Below, piece after piece: positions 26,101-33,915 of a stretch of DNA of 64,000 nucleotides. Source of the stretch: Acidovorax sp. 210-6 (GTDB lineage Bacteria; Pseudomonadota; Gammaproteobacteria; Burkholderiales; Burkholderiaceae_C); NCBI RefSeq assembly GCF_010020825.1, contig NZ_JAACJE010000001.1, positions 3,720,001 to 3,784,000 of the forward strand, in the 5' to 3' direction. Below the pieces are notes generated by a model. The model saw only the letters and a list, made by a program, of their open reading frames with translations. It had not been told where the DNA came from and ran no database searches. How positions within the stretch are numbered: position 1 is the stretch's first letter; every line of letters begins with the position of its first letter. The position numbers and the translations under genes are program-made.

Positions 26101-26431
26101 CCGGCGTGGGGCCGATGAAGCGCAGGCCCGCCGTCTGGCAGTCCTGTGCGAAGTCGGAGCGCTCGCTCAGGAAGCCGTAGCCGGGGTGCACGGCGTCACA
26201 GCCACGCTCACGCGCCAGGGCGATGAGGCGCGCGCCGTCGAGGTAGGCCGCCGGGCCCGTGGCACCGAGCGCGATGGCCTCGGTAGCCGCCTGCACATGG
26301 GGCGCACCGGCATCGTCGTCGGCGTACACCGCGACACTAGGAATGCCCAGGTCGTGCAGGGCGCGCGCGATGCGCAGCGCCACCTCGCCACGGTTGGCGA
26401 TCAGGACTTTGGAAAAGACCGGCGTGTTCAT
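23120..26431 (-). CDS. Single-chain biotin-dependent acyl-CoA carboxylase
   Basis: The 1103-residue protein carries all parts of an acyl-CoA carboxylase. Residues 1-455 are biotin carboxylase (KVLIANRGEVALRIARAL, IKAIGGGGGRGMRAV, FIECNPRLQVEHTITEEVTG). The biotinyl domain has its lysine in VLEAMKMEHVLLAP near residue 534. Residues 600-1103 are carboxyltransferase (VAGLHVHTFASHAALSGQVP, NNPLHLGGAIDAPAADKAAR). It should carboxylate an acyl-CoA using ATP and bicarbonate; the order resembles long-chain acyl-CoA carboxylases, but the substrate is unknown. The ATG at 26431 starts the conserved sequence. A dispersed repeat is read in frame in the linker at residues 468-486. The gene diverges from ltaE. 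Confidence 0.88.
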   Translation of the reverse strand: MNTPVFSKVLIANRGEVALRIARALHDLGIPSVAVYADDDAGAPHVQAATEAIALGATGPAAYLDGARLIALARERGCDAVHPGYGFLSERSDFAQDCQTAGLRFIGPTPAQLALFGDKAQARALAARCGVPLMPGTQHEVTLDEAQAFWHAQQAGGQGAGIVIKAIGGGGGRGMRAVQSAAELPAAYDTCRREAQAAFGVAGVYVERLMVNARHIEVQVLGDGVDVVALGERECTLQRRFQKLVEIAPSPSLPESLRQRIIQDALAMAREVRYEGLGTFEFLVDLASSDLPYVFIECNPRLQVEHTITEEVTGVDLVQTQMALAAGRRLQGLGLGLDPAQPPRAQGHAIQWRINAETLDAQGQAQPGSGTIARLALPTGPGVRVDTHALAGRAPSPHYDTLLAKLIVSTRGGSFADVLRRSRRALAECRIDGLATNLALLQALAKRPEMERQQVHTRWVEEVLPALLDATKIIAESACQISAGGQNHSNTATAPEDADPHAVRAPMPARLVQYAVAEGAVVAAGAELAVLEAMKMEHVLLAPHAGRVLNLAAAPGAYVAQGHKLLVLEPVHDAALDAAGPEAAQDPSHIRPDLQRVIDRHAFTLDANRPAAVAKRHAQGQRTARENIADLCDAGSFIEYGQLAVAAQARRRSMEDLIANTPADGMVTGIGAVNGAQCGEDKARTVVMAYDATVLAGTQGARNHAKTDRMLGIALDQQLPVVLFAEGGGGRPGDTDIPVVAGLHVHTFASHAALSGQVPVVGIAAGRCFAGNAALLGCCDAIIATRASNIGMGGPAMIEGGGLGVFKPEQIGPSHVQHANGVIDVLVEDEREAVAAARHYLSFFQGRFSQWTAPDQRALRAVVPENRLRVYDTRAAMGGLVDEGSLLMLRTGFGAGIHTALARIEGRPVGLIANNPLHLGGAIDAPAADKAARFMQLCNAHGLPLVSLVDTPGFMVGPEVEQTAQVRHVSRLFVTAAHLRVPFFSVVLRKGYGLGAMGMAAGGFHAPVFTIAWPTGEFGAMGLEGAVRLGFRKELEALPEGAERDALFQKLVAKSYANGEAMHMAATLEIDTVVDPADTRAWLARGLASARVGTLGPRFVDTW
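24976..25027 (+). repeat. Dispersed AGCGC/AGCTA repeat, copy 4, inside the carboxylase gene
   Basis: A full-length copy, GGCCTCCAGCGCTTATCTGG, then CAAGCGCTTTCAGCTATT and TTGTAGCATCC. It lies within the open frame, encoding about 17 residues of the linker between the biotin carboxylase and biotinyl domains. Confidence 0.75.
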
Positions 26432-26433
26432 GG

Positions 26434-26480
26434 TTTTGCTTCTGTTTTGATAGCTGCAACCGCTCATAAATTCTGCGGTC
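26434..26480 (-). repeat. Dispersed repeat, copy 5, at the carboxylase ribosome site
   Basis: On the minus strand it reads CCGCAGAATTTATGAGCGG, TTGCAGCTATCAAAACAG and AAGCAAAA, ending two bases before the carboxylase start codon. The repeat therefore seems to supply the ribosome-binding region. Confidence 0.55.
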
Positions 26481-26636
26481 TTGGTCATTTTGACCTGTCA
26501 AACCCGCAGCATATGCAGCCCGGCAGCAGAACACCAGCCAGCGCTATAACCCAGGCGACACGCCATGTTGGCCCCGCACAGGCACCGCGTCGCACTCGCC
26601 GATACCATGGGCGGCTTCTTCACGAGAGAACCACCC

Positions 26637-27704
26637 ATGCCCGACTTCCGCAGCGACACCGTCACCCAGCCCACACCCGCCATACGCGCGGCCATGCAGG
26701 CCGCGCCACTGGGCGACGACGTGTTCGGCGACGACCCCTCCGTCAACGCACTGCAGGAGCATGCGGCGCAACTGCTGGGCTTCGAGGCCGCGCTGTTCGC
26801 GCCCTCGGGCACGCAGACCAACCTGATCGCCCTCATGGGCCACTGCCAGCGCGGCGACGAGGCCATCGTGGGCCAGAGCTGGCACACCTACCGCTGGGAG
26901 GGTGGCGGCATGGCGGTGCTGGGCTCCATCCAGCCGCAGCCCGTGGAAACACAACCCGACGGCACGCTGCGCCTGGCCGACATCGCCGCCGCCATCAAGC
27001 CCGACGACCCGCATTTCGCGCGCACCCGCCTGGTGGTGCTGGAGAACACCACGGGCGGCCAGGTGCTGCCCACACCCTACATCGCCGAGGTGGCGCAACT
27101 GGCGCATTCCAGCGGCCTGGCCCTGCACCTGGACGGCGCGCGCCTGTTCAACGCCGCCACGGCCAACGCCGAGGCGAATGGCACCGACGTCTACGACGAG
27201 GCCCGTGCCCTCTGCCAGCACTTCGACACCGTGTCGCTGTGCCTGAGCAAGGGCCTGGGCGCGCCCGTGGGCTCGTTGCTGCTGGGCCGTGCCGACTTCA
27301 TCCACCAGGCCAGGCGCACGCGCAAGATCCTGGGCGGCGCCATGCGCCAGTGCGGCCTGCTGGCCGCCGCCGGACAGCATGCGCTGCAGCACCAGGTGCG
27401 CCGCCTGGCCGACGACCACGCCCTGCTGCGCCAACTGGCCGCCGGCCTGGCCGAGGCCGGACGCAGCCATCCGGTATTGCAAGGACGCCTGGCGGTAGCC
27501 TCGGCGCACACCAACATCCTGTTCACCGACGTGCATGCCGATGTGGCGCCCGCCTTCACCGCCTGGCTGGCCCAGCACGGCGTGCGCGTGACCAGCAGCC
27601 TCTATGGCGGCCAGACGCGCCTGCGCTGGGTGACGCACCTGGACGTGGGACCGCAGGATGTGGCGCAGGCGCTGGAGTGCGTTCAGCGCTTTGGCACAGC
27701 CTGA
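26637..27704 (+). CDS. ltaE: Low-specificity L-threonine aldolase
   Basis: The 355-residue PLP enzyme splits L-threonine or allo-threonine into glycine and acetaldehyde. It begins with the family signature MPDFRSDTVTQPTPAIRAAM. Other motifs are GDDVFGDDPSVNALQEHAA, LHLDGARLFNAA with the cofactor Asp, and the PLP lysine in SLCLSKGLGAPVGSLLLG near residue 205. The ATG at 26637 is the natural family start; an in-frame start at 26565 would add unrelated residues. It diverges from the carboxylase gene and converges on yggS. The roughly 200-base divergent gap holds repeat copy 5. Confidence 0.93.
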   Translation: MPDFRSDTVTQPTPAIRAAMQAAPLGDDVFGDDPSVNALQEHAAQLLGFEAALFAPSGTQTNLIALMGHCQRGDEAIVGQSWHTYRWEGGGMAVLGSIQPQPVETQPDGTLRLADIAAAIKPDDPHFARTRLVVLENTTGGQVLPTPYIAEVAQLAHSSGLALHLDGARLFNAATANAEANGTDVYDEARALCQHFDTVSLCLSKGLGAPVGSLLLGRADFIHQARRTRKILGGAMRQCGLLAAAGQHALQHQVRRLADDHALLRQLAAGLAEAGRSHPVLQGRLAVASAHTNILFTDVHADVAPAFTAWLAQHGVRVTSSLYGGQTRLRWVTHLDVGPQDVAQALECVQRFGTA

Positions 27705-27763
27705 TTCTTGCGATGGATTCCGCTCGCATCACCTGCCGTGCAGACAGGCTCTGTGGCGCGGCC

Positions 27764-28495
27764 TCAAATAGGCGTGTCTGAGGGCTCCGGCCGCGCCCTG
27801 CGACCAAAGATGCCGGTGCCCACCCGCACCATGGTGCTGCCGGCCGCGATGGCGGCGTCCAGGTCGTCCGTCATGCCCATGGACAGGGTGTCAAAACCCG
27901 CCAGGCCCGGCAGACCGCTGGCGCGGATGGTGTCAAACACCTCGCGCGCGCGCAGATGCAGGGCGTATTGCGCATCAAAACCCGTGGCCGGTTCCGGGAT
28001 GCTCATCAGCCCGCGCAGGCACAACTGTGGCAAGACCGCCACGCTTTGCGCCAAAGCCAGGGCCTCCTGCGGGGCCACGCCCGACTTGTTGGCGCCCCCG
28101 TCCACATTGATCTGGATGCAGACCTGCAGTGGCGGCAGATGGGCCGGACGCTGGTCGGACAGGCGCTGCGCGACCTTGAGCCGGTCCACGGTATGCATCC
28201 AATCAAAGTGCTCGGCCACCAGCCGGGTCTTGTTGCTTTGCACCGGCCCAATGCAGTGCCATTGCAGGGTGGGCGCGCCCATCTGGCGCAGTGCCGCCAT
28301 TTTTTCTACAGCTTCCTGCAGGTAGTTTTCGCCAAAGGCGTGTTGCCCGGCGCGAGCGGCTTCGAGCACGGCATCGGGCCCGAAGGTTTTGGATACAGCC
28401 AGTAACAGAACGCTGGCCGGGTCGCGCCCGGCACGCTCGCAGGCATGTGCCACCCGGTGCTGTACCTGTTGGAGCTTGTCGGCAATCGTGGTCAT
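27764..28495 (-). CDS. YggS family PLP homeostasis protein
   Basis: The 243-residue protein is a single-domain alanine-racemase-like barrel that carries PLP and keeps free vitamin B6 balanced. Visible motifs are LLLAVSKTFGPDAVLEAA with the PLP lysine near residue 36, FGENYLQEAVEKM, WHCIGPVQSNKTR and the C-terminal LSMGMTDDLDAAIAAGSTMV then RVGTGIFG. The ATG at 28495 is 36 bases from the GTG of pilT on the other strand, a divergent layout. yggS next to pilT is common in proteobacteria. Confidence 0.93.
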   Translation of the reverse strand: MTTIADKLQQVQHRVAHACERAGRDPASVLLLAVSKTFGPDAVLEAARAGQHAFGENYLQEAVEKMAALRQMGAPTLQWHCIGPVQSNKTRLVAEHFDWMHTVDRLKVAQRLSDQRPAHLPPLQVCIQINVDGGANKSGVAPQEALALAQSVAVLPQLCLRGLMSIPEPATGFDAQYALHLRAREVFDTIRASGLPGLAGFDTLSMGMTDDLDAAIAAGSTMVRVGTGIFGRRARPEPSDTPI

Positions 28496-28531
28496 AATGG
28501 CTGTCGAGCGTACCAAACGTCAGAGGGAACC

Positions 28532-29575
28532 GTGGACATTACCCAACTGCTGGCCTTCAGTGTCAAGAACAAAGCATCGGACCTGCACCTCTCTGCGGGA
28601 TTGCCACCCATGATCCGTGTGCACGGCGACGTGCGACGCATCAATGTCGAAGCACTGGACCACAAGACGGTGCACGCCATGGTGTACGACATCATGAGCG
28701 ACTCGCAGCGCAAGACCTACGAAGAATTCCTGGAGGTGGACTTCTCGTTCGAGATCGAGGGCCTGGCGCGTTTCCGCGTGAACGCATTCAACCAGAACCG
28801 CGGCGCGGCTGCCGTGTTCCGGACGATTCCGAGCAAGATCCTCACGCTGGAGCAGCTCAACGCGCCCAAGATCTTCGCCGACCTGGCGCTCAAGCCGCGC
28901 GGGCTGGTGCTGGTGACCGGCCCCACGGGTTCGGGCAAGTCCACCACGCTGGCGGGCATGGTCAACCACCTCAACGAAACCGAGTACGGCCACATCCTCA
29001 CCATCGAAGATCCGATCGAGTTCGTGCACGAGTCCAAGAAGTGCCTGGTCAACCAGCGCGAGGTGGGGCCGATGACGCTGTCGTTCGCCGCGGCCCTGCG
29101 CTCTGCGCTGCGCGAGGACCCGGACGCCATTCTGGTGGGCGAAATGCGCGACCTGGAAACCATCCGCCTGGCCATGACGGCCGCTGAAACGGGCCACTTG
29201 GTGTTCGGCACGCTGCACACGTCCAGCGCCGCCAAGACCATCGACCGGATCATCGACGTGTTCCCCGCCGAAGAAAAGGAAATGGTCCGTGCCATGTTGT
29301 CCGAATCGCTGCAGGCCGTGATCTCGCAAACGCTGTGCAAGCTCAAGGACGGCTCGGGCCGCGTGGCCGCGCACGAAATCATGCTGGGCACCAGCGCCAT
29401 CCGCAACCTGATCCGCGAGGCCAAGGTGGCGCAGATGTACTCGACCATCCAGACCAGCAACAGCGTGGGCATGCAGACGCTGGACCAGAACCTCACCGAT
29501 CTGGTGCGCCGCAACATCATCAGCCCGGCCGAAGCCCGCGCCAAGGCCAAGATGCCGGAAAACTTCCCTGGCTAA
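28532..29575 (+). CDS. pilT: Twitching motility ATPase PilT
   Basis: The 347-residue hexameric cytoplasmic ATPase powers type IV pilus retraction. It starts at GTG 28532 (VDITQLLAFSVKNKASDLHL), supported by AGAGGGA six bases upstream and by the usual PilT length. Features in order are the N-terminal PAS-like domain, Walker A GPTGSGKSTT near residue 130, the Asp box (ILTIEDPIEFVH), Walker B (DAILVGEMRD) and the His box (AAETGHLVFGTLHTSSAA). The C-terminal AIRNLIRE helix is the PilT-specific AIRNLIRE motif, here in exact form. It is followed by the cyclic-nucleotide-binding gene and pilU. Confidence 0.97.
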   Translation: MDITQLLAFSVKNKASDLHLSAGLPPMIRVHGDVRRINVEALDHKTVHAMVYDIMSDSQRKTYEEFLEVDFSFEIEGLARFRVNAFNQNRGAAAVFRTIPSKILTLEQLNAPKIFADLALKPRGLVLVTGPTGSGKSTTLAGMVNHLNETEYGHILTIEDPIEFVHESKKCLVNQREVGPMTLSFAAALRSALREDPDAILVGEMRDLETIRLAMTAAETGHLVFGTLHTSSAAKTIDRIIDVFPAEEKEMVRAMLSESLQAVISQTLCKLKDGSGRVAAHEIMLGTSAIRNLIREAKVAQMYSTIQTSNSVGMQTLDQNLTDLVRRNIISPAEARAKAKMPENFPG

Positions 29576-29635
29576 ACGTCCCCCAGCCGTTCCGATCCAC
29601 AGACACCGGCCGCGCGCGGCCCACTGGAGCACCCC

Positions 29636-30271
29636 ATGAAAGGCATTCTTGGTCTGTTGCGCATGTCTTCGCGCAACAACAAGCCACAGCAAGACCACAG
29701 CGATTCCGTTTTCTTTTCCACGGCCTTTGCCAACCAGGGTGTCGATCCGGCGATGCTGGTGCCCTGGGAGGCACGTGCCGTGGAGGTGGGCGCCAAGCGC
29801 CTGCCCGCCAGCAAGGGCGGCAAGCTGCTGCAGGCACTGTGGTCCAAGGACAAGTACATGGCGCACCTGGACCAGGACGCTGTGCGGCGCATGGAGAACT
29901 TCTTCGAGTTTGCCCAGGTGCCGCCCAACCGCGATCTGATCCGTCAGGACGAGTACGGCAATTTCATGATCGTGCTGCTGTCGGGCACCATCGCGGTGGA
30001 TCGACTGCAGCCCTGGGGTGAGCAGTTGCGTCTGGCAGAAACCCGCCCTGGCGACATCCTCGGAGAGATGTCCTTGCTGGACAGCGGCATCCGCTTCTCT
30101 GCCTGCACCACGCTGACCGATTGCGAAGTCGCCGTGCTCAGTGCCGAGGGCATGGACGACATGATGGTCAAGGACCCGCAACTAGCCGCCAGTCTGGTGG
30201 CGCTGCTGGCACGCAAGCTGTCGCTGCGGCTGCGTGCCGTGAGCGCGCGGCTGAGCGAGAACCAAAAGTAA
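29636..30271 (+). CDS. Cyclic-nucleotide-binding domain protein between pilT and pilU
   Basis: The 211-residue protein has a single CNB domain in its C-terminal half, with the cassette GDILGEMSLLDSGIRFSACT near residues 140-158 holding the Glu and Arg that contact cyclic nucleotide phosphate. The N-terminal 75 residues are polar and match nothing I recognise. No helix-turn-helix, kinase or membrane segment is seen, so it is not a CRP-type regulator. It starts 60 bases after pilT and ends 39 bases before pilU. It probably tunes pilus retraction in response to cAMP or c-di-GMP; this is inferred from position and domain. Confidence 0.85.
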   Translation: MKGILGLLRMSSRNNKPQQDHSDSVFFSTAFANQGVDPAMLVPWEARAVEVGAKRLPASKGGKLLQALWSKDKYMAHLDQDAVRRMENFFEFAQVPPNRDLIRQDEYGNFMIVLLSGTIAVDRLQPWGEQLRLAETRPGDILGEMSLLDSGIRFSACTTLTDCEVAVLSAEGMDDMMVKDPQLAASLVALLARKLSLRLRAVSARLSENQK

Positions 30272-30310
30272 ACCCCTGACCCGTTAGCACCCTCGGAGGG
30301 AGACACACAG

Positions 30311-31447
30311 ATGGAACGCGATCAGGCGAGTAAGTTCATCAACGATCTGCTGAAGCTGCTGGTGAGCCGCAACGGCAGCGACCTGTTCATCACGGCTGAG
30401 TTTCCGCCTGCCATCAAGGTGGACGGAGCGATCACCAAGGTATCACCCCAGGCGCTCACGCCCAACCACACGCTGACGCTGGCCCGCTCCATCATGAGCG
30501 ACAAGCAGGCCGCCGAGTTTGAGCGCACCAAGGAATGCAACTTCGCCATTTCGCCCTCGGGCATCGGTCGCTTCCGTGTCAATGCATTCATCCAGCAAGG
30601 GCGCGTGGGCATGGTGCTGCGGGTGATTCCGCTGACGCTGCCCACCATTGACGGCCTGGGTCTGCCCCAGGTGCTCAAGGAAGTGGCCATGACAAAGCGG
30701 GGGCTGTGCATCTTTGTGGGTGCCACGGGCTCGGGCAAATCGACCTCGCTGGCCGCCATGGTGGATTGGCGCAACGAGAACTCCTTCGGTCACATCATCA
30801 CGGTGGAAGACCCGGTCGAGTTCGTGCACCCGCACAAGAACTGCGTGGTCACGCAGCGCGAGGTGGGGCTGGACACCGACAGCTGGGAAGCCGCGCTCAA
30901 GAACACGCTGCGCCAGGCACCCGACGTGATTCTGATGGGCGAAATCCGCGACCGCGAGACCATGGAACATGCCGTGGCCTTTGCCGAAACCGGCCACTTG
31001 TGCCTGGCCACCCTGCACGCCAACAGCGCCAACCAGGCCCTGGACCGGATCATCAACTTCTTCCCGGAAGAGCGCCGCGCGCAGTTGCTGATGGACCTGT
31101 CGCTCAACCTGCGCGGCATGATCTCCCAGCGCTTGATCCCCAAGCAGGACGGCAAGGGGCGCGCGGCTGCGGTGGAAGTGATGCTCAACACCCCGCTCAT
31201 TGCCGACCTGATCTTCAAGGGCGAAGTGGCCGAGATCAAGGAAATCATGAAGAAGAGCCGCAACCTGGGCATGCAGACCTTCGACCAGTCGCTGTTCGAT
31301 TTGTTCGAGTCCAACGTCATCAGCTACGAAGACGCGCTGCGCAACGCCGACTCCCTCAACGACCTGCGTCTGCAGATCAAGCTCTCCAGCCAGCGCGCCA
31401 AGAGTGCGGACCTGGCTTCGGGCACCGAACATTTCGCGATTGTCTGA
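30311..31447 (+). CDS. pilU: PilT-dependent twitching motility ATPase PilU
   Basis: The 378-residue ATPase starts MERDQASKFINDLLKLLVSR after a GGAGG site. It has Walker A GATGSGKSTSLAAMVDWRN near residue 136, the Asp box IITVEDPVEFVHPHKNC, Walker B DVILMGEIRDRETM and His box AETGHLCLATLHANSANQA. PilU works with PilT to increase retraction force and cannot replace it alone. The longer, more variable C-terminus after TFDQSLFDLFESN distinguishes it from PilT. It is the last gene of the pilT-CNB-pilU unit, followed by a palindromic repeat region. Confidence 0.96.
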   Translation: MERDQASKFINDLLKLLVSRNGSDLFITAEFPPAIKVDGAITKVSPQALTPNHTLTLARSIMSDKQAAEFERTKECNFAISPSGIGRFRVNAFIQQGRVGMVLRVIPLTLPTIDGLGLPQVLKEVAMTKRGLCIFVGATGSGKSTSLAAMVDWRNENSFGHIITVEDPVEFVHPHKNCVVTQREVGLDTDSWEAALKNTLRQAPDVILMGEIRDRETMEHAVAFAETGHLCLATLHANSANQALDRIINFFPEERRAQLLMDLSLNLRGMISQRLIPKQDGKGRAAAVEVMLNTPLIADLIFKGEVAEIKEIMKKSRNLGMQTFDQSLFDLFESNVISYEDALRNADSLNDLRLQIKLSSQRAKSADLASGTEHFAIV

Positions 31448-31448
31448 C

Positions 31449-31515
31449 ACCCCCTGGGCGCTACGCGCCCTCCCCCCTTCCCTCGGCGATGGCCGGGAAA
31501 GGGGTTCCCGCCAGT
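31449..31515. repeat. Palindromic REP-like segment after pilU
   Basis: Two hairpins are seen just after the pilU stop: GGGCGC-TAC-GCGCCC, and CCCCTTCCCTCGG pairing imperfectly with CCGGGAAAGGGG. There is no T run, so this looks more like a REP element than a simple terminator. Confidence 0.5.
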
Positions 31516-31601
31516 AGCCTGGGGATGCCAGCTCCACAGCGTCCGCGGGCCTGGGCCACGCGCCTTTCTCCCGGTACCGTCTTTCTTGCAAGAGCCATCA
31601 C

Positions 31602-32516
31602 ATGCCAAGCACCAATCCTCGCAACTACGACGCCACCCCTTCGCGCAAGGTCGCCTTTGTGGGACTGGGCGTGATGGGCTACCCCATGGCCGGCCATTTG
31701 GCGATGGCCGGGCATTCGGTCACCGTGTTCAACCGCACCGCTTCCAAGGCCCAGGCCTGGTGCGTGGAGTTTGGCCAAACGGCGAACCCGCAACAGGCGG
31801 CCACCCCCCGGCTGGCGGCGCAAGGGGCGGACATTGTGTTTTGCTGCGTGGGCAACGACGAGGACTTGCGCTCCGTGACGCTGGGGGCAGACGGAGCCTT
31901 TGCCGGCATGGCGCCGGGCAGTATTTTTGTGGACCACACCACGGCATCGGCCGAAGTGGCACGTGAGCTCTATGGTGCAGCCCGTGCCCTGGGTCTGCAG
32001 TTCATCGACGCACCAGTGTCGGGTGGTCAGGCAGGAGCACAGAATGGGCTGTTGACCGTGATGTGCGGTGGCGACCCCGAGGCCTTTGATGCCGTGCAAC
32101 CCGTGGCCATGGCATTTTCGCGCGCCTTCACGCGCATGGGCGCCTCGGGCGCCGGCCAGCTCACCAAGATGGTCAACCAGATCTGCATTGCCGGGTTGGT
32201 GCAGGGCCTTTCAGAGGCCATTGCCTTTGGTCAGCGCGCTGGCCTGGACATGCCCCTGGTGCTGGACGTGATTGGCAAGGGTGCCGCCCAAAGCTGGCAG
32301 ATGGACAACCGCGGAAAAACCATGGTGGCCGACCAATTTGACTTTGGCTTTGCCGTGGACTGGATGCGCAAGGATCTGGGCCTGGTGCTGGCCGAAGCAC
32401 AACGCAATGGTGCTCGGCTGCCCGTGACCGCGCTGGTGGACCAGTTCTATGGCGACGTGCAGCAAATGGGCGGCAAGCGCTGGGACACGTCCAGCCTGAT
32501 CAAACGACTGCGCTAG
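31602..32516 (+). CDS. NAD(P)-dependent beta-hydroxyacid dehydrogenase (3-hydroxyisobutyrate dehydrogenase-like)
   Basis: The 304-residue enzyme has the Rossmann motif VGLGVMGYPMAGHLAMAG at the N-terminus and FNRTASKAQAW for cofactor choice. The substrate loop is DAPVSGGQAGAQNGLLTVMC, and the catalytic lysine lies in GASGAGQLTKMVNQI near residue 190. The all-helical C-terminal domain ends RWDTSSLIKRL. The family includes 3-hydroxyisobutyrate, tartronate semialdehyde and related dehydrogenases, and the sequence alone does not choose between them. It stands alone between pilU and the convergent dolP gene. Confidence 0.88.
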   Translation: MPSTNPRNYDATPSRKVAFVGLGVMGYPMAGHLAMAGHSVTVFNRTASKAQAWCVEFGQTANPQQAATPRLAAQGADIVFCCVGNDEDLRSVTLGADGAFAGMAPGSIFVDHTTASAEVARELYGAARALGLQFIDAPVSGGQAGAQNGLLTVMCGGDPEAFDAVQPVAMAFSRAFTRMGASGAGQLTKMVNQICIAGLVQGLSEAIAFGQRAGLDMPLVLDVIGKGAAQSWQMDNRGKTMVADQFDFGFAVDWMRKDLGLVLAEAQRNGARLPVTALVDQFYGDVQQMGGKRWDTSSLIKRLR

Positions 32517-32552
32517 GGAGTGGGATGCGCCGCCAGCGTCGGCGGCACGCTT

Positions 32553-33227
32553 TCACTGGGCCGGACGCGTTTCCGGCACCTCGCCATTCACCGCATTGGC
32601 CGGTTTTGCTTGCTTGCCGGCGTTCAGACTTGCGGCTTCTTCCTCGGTGAGGTACTCAAACACCCGCACCACCTTGCTGACGCCGGTGATGCCTCGGGCA
32701 ATGGCCGTCGCACGTCCGGCTTCGCGCTGCGACACGCGGCCCATCAGGTACACCACGTTGCGTTCGGTCACCACCTTGAAGCTGTTGGCCGACAGGTCTT
32801 TGGCATCCACCAGACTGGCACGCACCTTGCCCGTGATGAAGGTATCGTTGGAGCGCTGCCCGATCGTGCTGTTGGGCATCACGGCCAGATCATTGACCAC
32901 GCTGCGCACGTTCTGCTCGGCGGCAACGGTTTTTTCGACGGCATCCCGAACCTCGGCGCTGGGCACTTCGCCGGTCAGCAATACCTGGCGGTTGTAGCTG
33001 GTGACGTTGACATGGACCTTGTCGCCATAGATACCGTGGATACGGTTTCCAGCGCGCAACTCAATGCCCTCGTCCTCCACCTGCGTGCCTACGGTGCGGC
33101 GGTCCAGCGCCATCATGCCGCCCACAGCCGCCCCCCCGACCACCGCCGCAGCACATCCAGACAGACTGACGACCAACACGGCAGACGCCAGCGCGGCACA
33201 AGCCGCTCGATAGTTCTTGAACATCAT
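32553..33227 (-). CDS. dolP: BON-domain outer-membrane lipoprotein (DolP/YraP)
   Basis: The 224-residue protein has a lipoprotein signal ending in the lipobox VSLSGC, so it should be anchored in the outer membrane. A glycine-rich stretch is followed by two BON domains (about residues 70-125 and 130-190; VNVTSYNRQVLLTGEVPSAE and FKVVTERNVVYLMGRVSQRE). DolP helps maintain outer-membrane integrity at the division site. The ATGATG start overlaps the diaA stop (TGA within ATGATG), so translation is coupled. The yraN-diaA-dolP order matches that in Escherichia coli. The second ATG at 33224 is an equally possible start. Confidence 0.9.
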   Translation of the reverse strand: MMFKNYRAACAALASAVLVVSLSGCAAAVVGGAAVGGMMALDRRTVGTQVEDEGIELRAGNRIHGIYGDKVHVNVTSYNRQVLLTGEVPSAEVRDAVEKTVAAEQNVRSVVNDLAVMPNSTIGQRSNDTFITGKVRASLVDAKDLSANSFKVVTERNVVYLMGRVSQREAGRATAIARGITGVSKVVRVFEYLTEEEAASLNAGKQAKPANAVNGEVPETRPAQ

Positions 33228-33817
33228 GACAAAACCTCCTGTTCACCAAACAACTGTGCATCCATGCCATCAGACAGGCAATTGAGCACCAGGGTATGCA
33301 CCTCGCGCACCCGTGCAGCACGGTCATGGGGCACAGAGATACAGACATCTGTTTCGCGCAAAAGGTTCGCCAAGCCTCCGCCCAGCCGCCCCGTCAAGGC
33401 CACCACCGACATGTCGCGTTCATGGGCTGCCTGTACGGCCCCCAGCACACTGGGGTCGTTGCCACTGGTGCTCAACACCACCAGCAGGTCCCCGGTTTGC
33501 CCCAGCGCACGCACCTGCCGGGCAAACTGCTGGGTGGCATCACCACCGCCGATCGTGAGCAGGGCACCGTCGGTGCACAAAGCCATGGCTGCCAGTTCCG
33601 GGCGCTCGCGCTCGAAGCCTGCGACACAGCACGCGGCAAACTGCTGCGCATCGGTGGCCGAAACGCCGCTGCCGCACACCAGGACCTTGCCACCACTCGT
33701 CACACAGGCGAGCAGCGCCTGGACCGCGTCGGCAATGGGCCGAGCCAAGGTCTGGGCGGCCTGGTATTTCAGGTCAGCGCTGTCGATGAATTGCTGCTGG
33801 ATGCGTTGCTCGATCAT
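33224..33817 (-). CDS. diaA: SIS-domain DnaA initiator-associating protein (DiaA-like)
   Basis: The 197-residue protein is a sugar-isomerase-fold (SIS) protein, with VTSGGKVLVCGSGVSATDAQ near residue 40, DLLVVLSTSGNDPSVLGAVQ and VREVHTLVLNCLSDGMDAQL. DiaA binds DnaA tetramers and times chromosome replication; phosphoheptose isomerase GmhA is the closest alternative by sequence. The position between yraN and dolP favours DiaA. The ATG at 33817 gives the normal length; the open frame extends upstream to 33946 without family sequence. It overlaps dolP by four bases. Confidence 0.85.
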   Translation of the reverse strand: MIEQRIQQQFIDSADLKYQAAQTLARPIADAVQALLACVTSGGKVLVCGSGVSATDAQQFAACCVAGFERERPELAAMALCTDGALLTIGGGDATQQFARQVRALGQTGDLLVVLSTSGNDPSVLGAVQAAHERDMSVVALTGRLGGGLANLLRETDVCISVPHDRAARVREVHTLVLNCLSDGMDAQLFGEQEVLS

Positions 33818-33857
33818 GGGTTCTACGATGCATAAACCTTGCGCAAGGCAGTGATGA

Positions 33858-33891
33858 TAACCGCTGCGTGTTATCAATTTTGTAGCATTCT
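33858..33891 (+). repeat. Partial dispersed repeat between yraN and diaA
   Basis: TTATCAATTTTGTAGCATTC matches the AGCTATCAA...TAGCAT half of the dispersed repeat. It lies in the 98-base gap between the two genes, in a low-GC patch. Confidence 0.45.
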
Positions 33892-33915
33892 GTGGCTGCC
33901 GCCTGAGCTGGCGCC

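Noticed and set aside
31449-31515. Rho-independent terminator of pilU
   Set aside because: Strong hairpins but no following T run on the plus strand. It was kept as a REP-like repeat instead.
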